Shown here piece by piece: positions 24,316 to 32,339 of a stretch of 34,745 bases of DNA. The DNA lies in assembly GCA_002509495.1 (NCBI GenBank), contig DAEV01000072.1:403-35147 (forward strand). The letters are read 5' to 3'. Within the stretch, counting starts at the first letter, position 1. Every line of letters begins with the position of its first letter. The DNA comes from Methanolinea sp. UBA473 (GTDB lineage Archaea > Halobacteriota > Methanomicrobia > Methanomicrobiales > Methanospirillaceae). Under the pieces are notes generated by a model. That model ran no database searches and was not told the DNA's origin. It saw only the letters and a program-made list of their open reading frames with translations. The translations under genes were made by a program, and so were the position numbers.

Positions 24316-25476
24316 TCAACCCGGAAGCAGGAGCGGGAGGGCCGCATCCAGGATCTCCCGGGCGACTTCGTCTTTCGTGCCAATTGCCTCTTTCCGGAAC
24401 CCGGATCCCCCGAGGACCGTGACCCTGCTTTCTTCGGAACCCATGACATCCGGGCGGTTGATGACGACAAGCCCTATCCCCGAATCGAGCATTTTCCTGG
24501 CCCGATCCTCCTCATCATAGCCCATCTTGAAGGCAACCACAGGTACACGATAGCGTGTCCGCACCTCGTCGATCAGTTTGGGCAGCGGCCTTAACGAAAG
24601 CGCGATCGGCGTCCCGCTGGGGATCTTGCCGGGATGAAGTTCCGGGGAAAAATCGGAGATGGCGGCCGCAGAGAGGTAGAGGTCCACATCACCCCGGGAG
24701 AGAATGCGGTGCACCGCCTGCCGCATCTCTTCCGCACTCGCCACCTGCACGTTCTCCGCACAAGGGACAGAGCCCTGGTGCACCAGGGTGACCCTCGCAC
24801 CCAGCCTGAATGCGTGCCGGGCCAGCGCTTCCCCCATCCTCCCGCTCGACCTCGTGGTCAGGATGCGTACGTCGTCCACCGCTTCGCGGCAGGGACCGCT
24901 GGTGATGAGGATGTGTCGCCCTTCCAGGGATTTCCCGAGGAGTTTGCGCTCGCACCAGAGCACAATCTCTTCGATATCGGCAATTTTTGCCTTTCCCTCC
25001 TCGATTCGGGGATTGACGATCCCAATCCCCCAGGATTTCAGGGTTTTCTGGCAGTTTGCGACCCCCGGGTGCCGGAACATGGAATGGTGCATGGCCGGTA
25101 CCACCACGATGGGCATGTCCCGGCCGAGCGCGGTTGTCGCAAAGGTCGTCACCGGGGTATCGTCAATCCCGTGGGCGATCTTGCAGAGGGTATTGGCGGT
25201 ACAGGGAGCGACGAGGAGGAGATCAGCGGAACCCTCATCCCCGCAGAAGGCCACGTGTTCCACGAGGCCCGAGATTGCGGTGATTGCAGGCCGGCCTGTA
25301 GCGTAGGTAAGCGCATCGGGATGGAGGATGCGGCACGCCGCAGGGCTCATGACCGCCTGGACCCGCGCTCCCCTTCTCCGGAGGGCATGGGCGAGACGTA
25401 CGGTCTCCACGGCCGCGATGCTCCCTGTCACCGCGAGCACGATCTCCTTGTCCACCAGGGTAGGCAGCGCTCTCAT
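24316..25476 (-). CDS. coaBC: Bifunctional phosphopantothenoylcysteine decarboxylase / phosphopantothenate--cysteine ligase
   Basis: A 386-residue enzyme of usual length. The N-terminal FMN-dependent decarboxylase half has VTGSIAAVETVRL (16-28), the active-site His74 in EHVAF, PCTANTLCKIAHG (91-103) and PAMHHSM (127-133). The C-terminal ligase half starts near 185 with ITSGPCREAVDDVR (191-204), SSGRMGEALA (210-219) and AAAISDF (270-276). It makes 4'-phosphopantetheine from 4'-phosphopantothenate and cysteine. ATG 25476 overlaps the taw2 stop (ATGA). With the kinase and ligase downstream it completes pantoate to phosphopantetheine. Confidence 0.95.
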   Translation of the reverse strand: MRALPTLVDKEIVLAVTGSIAAVETVRLAHALRRRGARVQAVMSPAACRILHPDALTYATGRPAITAISGLVEHVAFCGDEGSADLLLVAPCTANTLCKIAHGIDDTPVTTFATTALGRDMPIVVVPAMHHSMFRHPGVANCQKTLKSWGIGIVNPRIEEGKAKIADIEEIVLWCERKLLGKSLEGRHILITSGPCREAVDDVRILTTRSSGRMGEALARHAFRLGARVTLVHQGSVPCAENVQVASAEEMRQAVHRILSRGDVDLYLSAAAISDFSPELHPGKIPSGTPIALSLRPLPKLIDEVRTRYRVPVVAFKMGYDEEDRARKMLDSGIGLVVINRPDVMGSEESRVTVLGGSGFRKEAIGTKDEVAREILDAALPLLLPG

Positions 25477-26342
25477 ACGATCGTCACGTCCTGCACGTAA
25501 TGCCAGGTATGGGGCCTGAGTTTCTTTACCTTATGGATCTCCATCCTGGCATTCATCCCGCGTCCAGCGAGCACTTCCCCGATCCGCAGGGATGCGTCGC
25601 CCGCGGAGTGGACGTGCAGGATGGTTCCCGTGGCGGCATGGTCCAGGGCGGATTCCAGCAGGTCGGGCGCCGAGAAATGTCCCATGAGGATCCGGTCATA
25701 GACCCCGGAGAGGTGGTCGCGGCAGTCTCCCAGAACGGGTTCCACCCGCTTTTCCACAAGGTTCTCACGGATGTTCCTTACCAGATACCCGAACGCATCA
25801 GGGTTAATCTCCACCGCGTGAACATGCGCTCCTGCCAGGGCAGCGGGCAGGGTGAAATACCCGATCCCCGCGAACATATCGGCCACCCGTTCACCGGGAT
25901 TGATCGTTGCCGAGATCCTTTCTTTCTCGACCCGGTTGCCCATGGAGAACATCACCCGGGTAGGATCCAGGTGGTAGGAGATGCCGTTCTCCCGGTGGAC
26001 CGTCTCCCCGGCACTCCCTGCCATGAGTTCCGCCTCCGGGATCCGTTCGGGGTCCCGGTACGACCTGATCCAGAGAATGCCGCGTGGGTTGCACCATTCG
26101 AGGATTGAGGAGATCTCTTCCGGTCGCGGACGATCCCCGTGGACAACGGCGATATCTCCGACCAGGTAGTACCCCCTGCCACGGTACCTCCGCTTCTCGT
26201 GCAGAATCCGTGAACAGGGATATTCCTCCCTTACCGGGACGTATGCCCTTCCACCGTCCACGAACGGTCTCCTTGCGGGATCCACCCATTCTTCCCCCAT
26301 CACCCTGGAGAGATCCCCGATCGGCACTTCCCGGACACGCAT
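25473..26342 (-). CDS. taw2: tRNA wybutosine-synthesis aminocarboxypropyltransferase Taw2-like
   Basis: A protein of 289 residues from ATG 26342. The SAM site is VADMFAGIGYFTLPAA (153-168) with AVEINPDAF (176-184), shared by the Trm5/TYW2 group. At the catalytic loop it has ILMGHF (218-223) followed by TGTILHVHSAGD, like archaeal Taw2 and unlike the NPP-type motif of Trm5 methyltransferases. Taw2 transfers the 3-amino-3-carboxypropyl group of SAM to the wyosine precursor at position 37 of tRNA-Phe. ATG 26342 lies four bases after the nmd3 stop, with GGGATAGGATC before it; an ATG at 26375 is an alternative. Trm5 identity is the main competing call. Confidence 0.8.
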   Translation of the reverse strand: MRVREVPIGDLSRVMGEEWVDPARRPFVDGGRAYVPVREEYPCSRILHEKRRYRGRGYYLVGDIAVVHGDRPRPEEISSILEWCNPRGILWIRSYRDPERIPEAELMAGSAGETVHRENGISYHLDPTRVMFSMGNRVEKERISATINPGERVADMFAGIGYFTLPAALAGAHVHAVEINPDAFGYLVRNIRENLVEKRVEPVLGDCRDHLSGVYDRILMGHFSAPDLLESALDHAATGTILHVHSAGDASLRIGEVLAGRGMNARMEIHKVKKLRPHTWHYVQDVTIV

Positions 26343-26346
26343 GATC

Positions 26347-27387
26347 CTATCCCAGGAGCACGAGGCGCTCCCCATCCCGGAAAACCCTGACAGGCGAGCC
26401 CTGTGTCAGGTCCCTTCCCGCCGGGACCTTAGCCTCCACGGTAGCCCCACTCTCGGGATCCAGGATCCCGGCAGTGTCCCCGTCCCGGAACGCCACAAGC
26501 CATTCGGTAGCGTCCCTTGCATTCCCGACATGGCGTTCCACGAGCGATTCGCCGGCATTCTTCGCCGCATTTGTGGCCAGGTCCAGGTACCGGATCCCTT
26601 TCCCTTCCACCCCGAGAACTTCCCCGTAATTTCCGTGGATGAGGATGATATCCCCACGGGTGAACCGGGGCAGCCTGACCGAATAGGTGACGCGAAAGAG
26701 CTGGCGCCCGGCTTTCTCGCCCACCAGTTTGGGATGCGTAGAGCACCTGCCACCCAGCGCCCGGATGACCGCAGACGCGATCTCCTGCCCGATGCGCTGG
26801 GAACCGACGGTAATATCCACCCCATCCCTCGTCTCCTGGAGATCCGAGATGAAAGAGAGGCGTTCTCCCGCCGCCTGCAGGGCGTCTTCCACCTCCTGCG
26901 CGATGCGGGAGGTGATTGCAATCTCCCTCGGGGAGGGTTTCCTGCCCGATGCCCGGACCTGGACAACCCCTTCGTGGTAGCTGCCCGAGATCCTGCTGCA
27001 GCGGTCGCACTGCTCCTTTTTCCATGCGATCTCCACAGTGCAATCACCCTGGACGTCTTCTCCGTACAGGACCCCCTCGACGTGGCATTTCGCCCGTGTC
27101 CTGTTCGTGCTCAGTTCATCGAGCGTGATGGAAACTACGGGGTTCCTTACCTCGGGGTGCAGGTGGATCCCCCGGAGGACCAGTTCCCGTCCGAGTTCGT
27201 CCCTTGGACGGGAATGATCCGTCCAGGAGCCCGCCTCCTTTCGTGCGCCGCAGGAAGGGCACTCGATCGGGCTGACCCTGGACTGGCACCCGAGCCAAGG
27301 AGTCTTCGCTACCCGGCACTGTCCGCAGATCTCCCCTTCGGTGGAGGGGTTGCCGCAGAGAGGGCAGATGGCATCCCGTATACTCAT
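26347..27387 (-). CDS. nmd3: NMD3-related ribosome biogenesis protein
   Basis: A protein of 346 residues from ATG 27387. The N-terminus carries paired cysteines, CPLC (8-11), CGQC (21-24) and CPSC (43-46), with another pair in EQCDRCS further in, forming the zinc ribbons of NMD3. The remainder (DVTVGS-like DITVGSQRIG, VTYSVRLPRF, GDIILIHG) matches archaeal COG1499. In eukaryotes NMD3 is the 60S export adaptor; in archaea, without a nucleus, a late large-subunit assembly role is likely. The start overlaps the DUF424 stop (TAATG). The upstream extension of the frame runs through the DUF424 gene and is not real. Confidence 0.85.
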   Translation of the reverse strand: MSIRDAICPLCGNPSTEGEICGQCRVAKTPWLGCQSRVSPIECPSCGARKEAGSWTDHSRPRDELGRELVLRGIHLHPEVRNPVVSITLDELSTNRTRAKCHVEGVLYGEDVQGDCTVEIAWKKEQCDRCSRISGSYHEGVVQVRASGRKPSPREIAITSRIAQEVEDALQAAGERLSFISDLQETRDGVDITVGSQRIGQEIASAVIRALGGRCSTHPKLVGEKAGRQLFRVTYSVRLPRFTRGDIILIHGNYGEVLGVEGKGIRYLDLATNAAKNAGESLVERHVGNARDATEWLVAFRDGDTAGILDPESGATVEAKVPAGRDLTQGSPVRVFRDGERLVLLG

Positions 27388-27680
27388 TATACCCTGAAGA
27401 GCTGGGCGTGGGGGACGTTCCCGAACATAAGGCACGCAGATCGTTCCACGAGCCCCAGGTTCTCGGCCAGCGCAATTGTGCGTTCTCCCATCAGGTTGGC
27501 ATTCTCAGCACGGAGAAGGACCGCCCCCACCTCTTCGGGGGTGGCAAGATGTGTCCCGTAGAAGCCTTCGCTGATACAGACCTCGATCTCGCCCCTTGAA
27601 ATATTCGTGTTCAGCAGCTCGCGGTCGCACACGGCAACCACCTCATACCCCTCGGCGGTCCGGTGTATCTTGAGGTACAT
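27387..27680 (-). CDS. DUF424 family protein
   Basis: A 97-residue protein, usual length for DUF424 (COG2412): YLKIHRTAEGYEVVAVCDREL at the start, FYGTHLATPEEV in the middle, NLMGERTIALAENLGLV and a GNVPHAQLFRV ending. The family is confined to archaea and often sits by translation genes, as here with nmd3; its function is unknown. A box A (27705-27712) lies about 25 bases before ATG 27680 and no ribosome site is seen, so this is probably the leaderless first gene of the run down to 20919. Confidence 0.88.
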   Translation of the reverse strand: MYLKIHRTAEGYEVVAVCDRELLNTNISRGEIEVCISEGFYGTHLATPEEVGAVLLRAENANLMGERTIALAENLGLVERSACLMFGNVPHAQLFRV

Positions 27681-27704
27681 TGGTCATGTATTGGAACGGG
27701 CCGG

Positions 27705-27712
27705 TATTAAAA
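27705..27712 (-). promoter_or_regulatory. Box A of the DUF424-nmd3-taw2-CoA gene run
   Basis: On the minus strand TTTTAATA, followed by CCGG, lies 25-32 bases upstream of ATG 27680. This fits a transcript that starts at or beside the start codon. It lies in the 49-base gap after the hydrolase stop. Confidence 0.5.
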
Positions 27713-27729
27713 CTGCGAGAGAGGGCAGG

Positions 27730-28557
27730 TCAGAGGGAGATTTCAACCCCGTATACCCTCGATGGCGTCTCTGCGTGGATGCGGAAGACGGATTCCTCGG
27801 AAAGATCCCCGGATTCCAACAGTTTCCGGGTGATCCGGGGGACGGATTTCGGTCCGATCACGGCGCCCGGACGGGAATTTTCGTCCATGTAGTCGCTCTC
27901 CATGGTAAAGGCCCTGCCCTCCGCGGCCAGACCCGGGATTGCAGGATCGCGGGCGATGAAGGAGGGTGTGAGCGGGGTGTCGGGAGTGGCATAGTGTTTG
28001 ACTACCTTTTTAGGGGAGAGTCCGGCCTTCCGGGCCATTTCCACCATGTCGGCGCACGGGCCGCTCTCGGCGTGCACCTGCACGGCGCATCCGCACCTGG
28101 CCGCGAGATCGAAGGCACAGGAGAGGACATCGTTTGATACGGTCCAGATATCGGGGGGGACCTCGTAGTGCGGCCTGCCGCTTTTTAATCCCACGGCACG
28201 GCCTTCCTCCACGTACCGGGAGGCGAGCAGCAGCCCTTCCTTCATGATCTCCCCTGCACGGGTAGGAGTGAATTCGGCGGACAGCCTCGAGATCTCGGCA
28301 GGATGGACGCCGAGGATGGGATACACCCTGAGGCCCAGTTCCCTCACCATCGCGGCAACGCGAAGCGTTTCATCGAAGACAGGGAGATAATCCTCTCCTT
28401 TCCCGGGAATGATCGAAAAGGAGCCTGCAGGCTTGCTCACCAGGAAAAGGTGTGTCCCTCCGGCATGCCGGAAGTCCTTTGCAGCCTCGAGCCCCCGGCC
28501 GTTTTTCGGGTCCAGGTGCATGTGGTCGTCTGTGATGGGGTAGCCCGGCGCCTGCAT
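27730..28557 (-). CDS. TatD-like metal-dependent hydrolase
   Basis: A 275-residue TIM-barrel hydrolase. Metal ligands begin with DDHMHLDP (10-17, HxH), then GVHPAEI, AVQVHAESG, VVKHYATPDTP and SDYMDENSRPGAVIGP near the end. This order fits the archaeal COG1831 group of the amidohydrolase/urease superfamily, close to TatD but with unknown substrate. The start codon directly follows the mptD stop (TGAATG), so the two are cotranscribed; a role in pterin or tRNA-related metabolism is only a guess. Confidence 0.8.
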   Translation of the reverse strand: MQAPGYPITDDHMHLDPKNGRGLEAAKDFRHAGGTHLFLVSKPAGSFSIIPGKGEDYLPVFDETLRVAAMVRELGLRVYPILGVHPAEISRLSAEFTPTRAGEIMKEGLLLASRYVEEGRAVGLKSGRPHYEVPPDIWTVSNDVLSCAFDLAARCGCAVQVHAESGPCADMVEMARKAGLSPKKVVKHYATPDTPLTPSFIARDPAIPGLAAEGRAFTMESDYMDENSRPGAVIGPKSVPRITRKLLESGDLSEESVFRIHAETPSRVYGVEISL

Positions 28558-28881
28558 TCACTCCACGATCTCCATCAGCGGGTACTCCCCCTCCGGACGA
28601 AGCCGGGCGCGGCAGGACGCCTGCCCCACCCGGGTGGCGATCTCCACCCGGAACATCAGGCCCTGGAGTTCGGAATAACCGAACGTGTTGGGACACATAC
28701 GTCCGGTGTCCAGGGAGACGTGGATCTGCTTCACGAACGGCTGGAGCCCCACGCTCTTTTCGATCGCCTTTTCCAGGCCGGGTGAGGTCCCCGGGGAGAT
28801 GGGGGTCCCGACCCACTGGTGATACAGGGCCCCGAGTTTGATCCCTGCCTCGAAGATTGCCTGTTCCCGCTCCGTACTCAT
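28558..28881 (-). CDS. mptD: Dihydroneopterin aldolase (archaeal MptD)
   Basis: A 107-residue protein matching the archaeal MptD family: REQAIFEAGIKLGALYHQWVG (split about residue 14), then LQPFVKQIHVSLD and a C-terminal LMFRVEIATRV strand. MptD cleaves 7,8-dihydroneopterin to 6-hydroxymethyl-7,8-dihydropterin and glycolaldehyde, a step in tetrahydromethanopterin synthesis, which suits a methanogen. It is unrelated in sequence to bacterial FolB. It lies 38 bases after mcm, behind a T-run, so it may have its own promoter, though no clear box A was seen. Confidence 0.87.
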   Translation of the reverse strand: MSTEREQAIFEAGIKLGALYHQWVGTPISPGTSPGLEKAIEKSVGLQPFVKQIHVSLDTGRMCPNTFGYSELQGLMFRVEIATRVGQASCRARLRPEGEYPLMEIVE

Positions 28882-28905
28882 GGATCAAAGAAAGCTCTGC
28901 TTCAC

Positions 28906-28912
28906 AAAAAAA
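28906..28912 (-). terminator. T7 stretch after mcm
   Basis: On the minus strand CCCTTTTTTTG follows the mcm stop by about eight bases. It is a plausible U-rich transcript end between mcm and mptD, or a partial pause. Confidence 0.35.
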
Positions 28913-28919
28913 GGGAGGA

Positions 28920-31040
28920 TCAGATGAGCTTGATGAACCCTGACTTGGGTTCCATCGCCTCGCCTTCGCGAAGGAACTGGTCGATCTGTTTCCTGATATC
29001 GTCCCTGGGAAAGCCCTTCTGGGAGACCCGGTCCAGCAGCTCGGGGATTGCGACCCTGTCATTGTCGGTCTCCCTTACAATCTCCCGGATGGTCTCCTTG
29101 ATCAACCGGATGAGATCCCTCCTGCCCTTGGGGATGCCGGTGACCACCCTGTCGATGTCGAACGACCCGGACTTGGCATCGTAGGCGACCTGTCGCAGGC
29201 ATGCGTCTACGGTATTGATCACCCGCTGGGCATCCTCGAGATCGATCTCCTGCGAAAGGCGTATCCGGGCGCTTGCCTCGGCCAGCCGGATGAGGGCTTC
29301 GAGCTGGCGGGCAGTGACAGGCACGGGTTTGTTCGATCCGGAGGCGAGGTCCCGGAGTTTCATGTAGTACCCCGAGAGAGCACCCCTGGCTGCATCATTG
29401 AGGCGCGGGAAACAGGTCCTTTTGGCATACGCCACGTATTTACGGAACAGGGAAGGGTCGATCTCAGGGGTTACCGGCTTGAGCTGCTCGGTGATGTACT
29501 CGTCATCCACCCCGGGAATCGGGGTCCTCTTGTGCTGGGCGATCGTCTCCCCGATGCTGTGGGCCTTGAGGATATGCTCGGCAATGGCGTTGTCCATCTT
29601 GTGATCCGGCTTGTCGCTCATGACGAAGATGAGGTCGAACCTGGAAAGGAGGGACGCGGGCATGTTGATCTGCTCTCCTATCGGAAGGTAATCGTCAAAA
29701 CGCCCGAGTTTTGGGTTGGCCGCCCCCAGCAGGGCACAGCGTGACTTCAGCGTGGCGGTAATGCCGGCCTTTGCAACGCTGATGGACTGTTGCTCCATGG
29801 CCTCGTGGAGTGCGGACCGGTCCTCCTTCTGCATTTTATCCATCTCGTCGACCGCGGCAACGCCCATGTCGGCAAGGACCAGCGCGCCGGCCTCCAGGGT
29901 CCACCTTCCGTCCCCGAACTCGTCCTTGACGGCGGTGGCGGTGAGCCCTGCGGACGTGGACGACTGCCCGCTCGTATAGATTGCCCTGGGGGAGAGCTTG
30001 ACCACGTACCTCAGGAGCTGGCTCTTGGCCATCCCCGGGTCGCCGATCAGCAGTACGTGGATATCTCCCCGCAGATGGCTGCCGTCCGGCATCTCTTTCA
30101 TGATCCCGCCGAAGAGCTGCAGGGCAATCGCCTCCTTGACCTCCTCGTTGCCATAGATCGTGGGAGCGATCGAGTGGGTGATCTTCCGGTAGATGTTTGG
30201 ATCCCGGGAGAGGGTGAGGATCTCGTCCTCGTCCTTCTCGTCGATCTGGACCTCCTCGAACTCCTTCTCTGCGATCTCGATCGAGTTGCATTCGAGGTAG
30301 ATGTCGAAGATGGTGTTCTTCTCCCCATGGGTGACCCGCTGGGTCGACCGAAGGATTCCGTTGATCACGACCCGATCGCCGGGTGCGACTCTTCCTGTGA
30401 GGTCGTCGGTTACGTCCACATCGAGGGTCTGGGGCTGCTCTCCTCCCCTCAGGCCTTCGGGGGACTCCTGGATCCGGATCTTCTGGGAATCGACGAACCG
30501 GGAACGTTTGGGCACGAGTTCCAGCTTACGGAATGTGCATCCCTCGGTGGCGCAGCCATCCGGTTCCCGGAACCTCCCGTAGCTCTGCTCCCGGATGGTG
30601 AAGTGGCCCCCGGGGCACCGGAAGACCGCCTGGACGACGCGTGGGCGGACTTCGGTCGTCTTCCGGAGGATTCCCTCCACGCTGATGAACCTGTTGATAT
30701 GATCCGACCGGATCTGCCGGATTCCCACGGTCCTCGGGAGGTTGACGAACCGGATATTCAGTTCTTTCGCCGGTTGCCCCTCCCGGTCCTTCACCAGCTG
30801 GTGGTTGCGGACGGCCCCACGGACGTCCTGGATCACCTTGCCAGGGTTATCAAGGAGTTCGTCCGCGATGCGAAGCCCGGTCTTCCCGAAACTTTCCAGT
30901 TCCCGGTAATCTATCTGGAGAGAGCGGCGATAGGGATACTCGCGGGTGAGCTCCGCGAGCTGCTTCCTGTACCGGCTCTTTAAGAACTTGCTCCAGTCTG
31001 CATCCCGGTCAACGATCTCTGTCTGGGAATCCTCTGCCAC
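28920..31040 (-). CDS. mcm: Minichromosome maintenance (MCM) replicative helicase
   Basis: A 706-residue helicase of normal archaeal length. Order: N-terminal domain (1-130), zinc site with Cys142, His146, Cys163 and Cys168, OB-fold, then the AAA+ core with Walker A GDPGMAKSQ (333-341), Walker B AVDEMDKM (396-403), sensor 1 in GAANPK, and arginine finger SRFD (466-469). The last about 65 residues are a winged helix. It unwinds DNA ahead of the fork as a hexamer. The start is GTG 31040, with GGAGG six bases upstream. It follows rfcS by nine bases, forming a replication operon. The zinc ligand pattern C..H/C..C is a variant of the usual four cysteines. Confidence 0.96.
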   Translation of the reverse strand: MAEDSQTEIVDRDADWSKFLKSRYRKQLAELTREYPYRRSLQIDYRELESFGKTGLRIADELLDNPGKVIQDVRGAVRNHQLVKDREGQPAKELNIRFVNLPRTVGIRQIRSDHINRFISVEGILRKTTEVRPRVVQAVFRCPGGHFTIREQSYGRFREPDGCATEGCTFRKLELVPKRSRFVDSQKIRIQESPEGLRGGEQPQTLDVDVTDDLTGRVAPGDRVVINGILRSTQRVTHGEKNTIFDIYLECNSIEIAEKEFEEVQIDEKDEDEILTLSRDPNIYRKITHSIAPTIYGNEEVKEAIALQLFGGIMKEMPDGSHLRGDIHVLLIGDPGMAKSQLLRYVVKLSPRAIYTSGQSSTSAGLTATAVKDEFGDGRWTLEAGALVLADMGVAAVDEMDKMQKEDRSALHEAMEQQSISVAKAGITATLKSRCALLGAANPKLGRFDDYLPIGEQINMPASLLSRFDLIFVMSDKPDHKMDNAIAEHILKAHSIGETIAQHKRTPIPGVDDEYITEQLKPVTPEIDPSLFRKYVAYAKRTCFPRLNDAARGALSGYYMKLRDLASGSNKPVPVTARQLEALIRLAEASARIRLSQEIDLEDAQRVINTVDACLRQVAYDAKSGSFDIDRVVTGIPKGRRDLIRLIKETIREIVRETDNDRVAIPELLDRVSQKGFPRDDIRKQIDQFLREGEAMEPKSGFIKLI

Positions 31041-31049
31041 GGCATCCTC

Positions 31050-32018
31050 CTAGCAGAACCGTTTCGCCTGCAGCACGAACTGGGCCACCAGCGCTTCCAT
31101 CTGGATGTCCGTGCTTGCGCCCTCCGAGAGCCGGAAGTCGATGGTCCCCAGCTGATCGATGAGGGCTACCCGGAGCGAATCGTCCATCTTCCGTTTGACA
31201 ATCGCCCGGTAACACTGGTTGATCAGTTCGTTGGGAGCAATTCCCCGGTCGTGGAGGAGCCTGTGGAGGACGGTCTCAGCCCCTTCGAAGTCCCCGGAAA
31301 GGGATGTGCAGAGGAGTTCTTCGATCTCGTCCGGCCGGGCGGTTGCGGTGATTGCATAGACCCTGTCCGCATCGATTTTGTTCGTGAGGATCGCCGCACC
31401 CTGCAGGGCATTGATCGCTTTCCGCATGTCTCCCTGCGCGATGTACACGATCGCTTCCAGCGCGCTGTCCTCAACCTTTATCTGCTCCATTTCCGCAATG
31501 CGCCTGGCTTCCTTGCGGATTGCCTCCGGGCTTAGAGCCCTGAACCGGTAGATCGCGCACCGGCTCTGGATAGGATCGATGATCTTCGAGGAATAGTTGC
31601 AGGAGAGGATGAACCGGCAGCTGGCCGCATAACTCTCCATGGTCCGGCGGAGGGCCGCCTGGGCATCGGACGTGAGTGCATCCGCCTCGTCGAGAAAGAG
31701 GATTTTGAAAGAAGCTCCCCCCAGGGGAGACGTCCTGGCAAACTGTTTGATCTGGTTCCTCACCACGTCGATGCCCCGTTCATCGGATGCGTTCAGTTCC
31801 CTGAAATTCAGGTTCCATGACTCCCCGAAGAACTCGCGGGCCAGAGCGACGGCTGCAGTGGTCTTTCCCACCCCGGCGCTCCCGGTGAAGAGGAGGTGGG
31901 GGAGGTTCCCGGTCCGGACATAGGACTGGAGCCGCTCGATAATCTCGTCCTGCCCCACGATGTCAGAAAGCTTGACCGGGCGATATTTCTCTATCCAGAT
32001 GGTATGGCTCTCCTCCAT
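31050..32018 (-). CDS. rfcS: Replication factor C small subunit
   Basis: A protein of 322 residues from ATG 32018. Canonical clamp-loader motifs: IWIEKYRPVKLSDIVGQ, Walker A GSAGVGKTT (46-54), NASDERGI (77-84), Walker B ILFLDEAD (106-113) and SRC (152-154). It loads the PCNA clamp with RfcL, which is not in this window. ATG 32018 was preferred because GGGGAG lies eight bases upstream; the GTG at 32024 would leave two bases. A second, divergent small-subunit gene lies at 21628-22641. Confidence 0.95.
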   Translation of the reverse strand: MEESHTIWIEKYRPVKLSDIVGQDEIIERLQSYVRTGNLPHLLFTGSAGVGKTTAAVALAREFFGESWNLNFRELNASDERGIDVVRNQIKQFARTSPLGGASFKILFLDEADALTSDAQAALRRTMESYAASCRFILSCNYSSKIIDPIQSRCAIYRFRALSPEAIRKEARRIAEMEQIKVEDSALEAIVYIAQGDMRKAINALQGAAILTNKIDADRVYAITATARPDEIEELLCTSLSGDFEGAETVLHRLLHDRGIAPNELINQCYRAIVKRKMDDSLRVALIDQLGTIDFRLSEGASTDIQMEALVAQFVLQAKRFC

Positions 32019-32085
32019 TCTCACTCTCCCCGGATGTTTCGAAACAGCACCTGATCACTCTCTGCACAATATCGGTGGCATTGGG

Positions 32086-32093
32086 TAATAAGG
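32086..32093 (-). promoter_or_regulatory. Probable box A of the rfcS-mcm operon
   Basis: On the minus strand CCTTATTA, preceded by CAAA, lies about 70 bases upstream of ATG 32018. A start near 32063 would give a leader of about 45 bases containing the GGGGAG ribosome site. Confidence 0.4.
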
Positions 32094-32185
32094 TTTGATC
32101 CGCGAACTGAAAGTGGATTGATATACGAGACTGCGCAGGCAGTGAGGGGGGCTGCCCGTCTCTCCCCACCCCCCACGCGATGAAC

Positions 32186-32219
32186 CCCGCCGCCCCCGCG
32201 GGGGCGCTCCCGCGGCGGG
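32186..32219. repeat. GC-rich palindromic intergenic element, copy 2
   Basis: Outer arms CCCGCCGC (32186-32193) and GCGGCGGG (32212-32219) pair perfectly, and the left part contains a second perfect 14-base palindrome centred on CCGCGG. Its right-hand 22 bases (32198-32219) are nearly the same as 91-111. It lies about 120 bases beyond the stop of the PKD gene at 32340. Confidence 0.5.
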
Positions 32220-32324
32220 ATCAACCTAATCAGAAGGGCCAGTCCAGATTTGAGAGATATATTCTCGCTCGGAGTTGCCCAAATCCAAAAGGAAAAAAGG
32301 CGCTGTCGTTTTAATAACCGTTTT

Positions 32325-32331
32325 AAAAAAA
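32325..32331 (-). terminator. T7 transcript end after the PKD/PEGA gene
   Basis: On the minus strand, CCCC followed by seven T and AAAACGG begins within about nine bases of the TAG stop (32340-32342). A probable U-rich terminator. Confidence 0.4.
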
Positions 32332-32339
32332 GGGGAGAT

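Larger units (their letters stand above)
32019..32339. other. Intergenic region upstream of rfcS
   Basis: About 320 bases without a gene. From left to right it holds the rfcS leader and box A, a stretch of G and C runs (32140-32175), the second GC-rich palindromic element (32186-32219), and an A-rich part (32281-32331) that ends the transcript of the PKD gene on the minus strand. Short open frames here have no protein-like features. Confidence 0.55.

Noticed and set aside
29790..30983. tRNA or rRNA genes across the window
   Set aside because: Looked for cloverleaf arms, CCA-type ends and conserved rRNA blocks in the gaps; none was seen.
28903..31040. Long plus-strand frame (29790-30983, 397 codons) opposite mcm
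   Set aside because: Mirror of the helicase gene codons; Leu/Asp/Gly-rich, no domain, no ribosome site or promoter.
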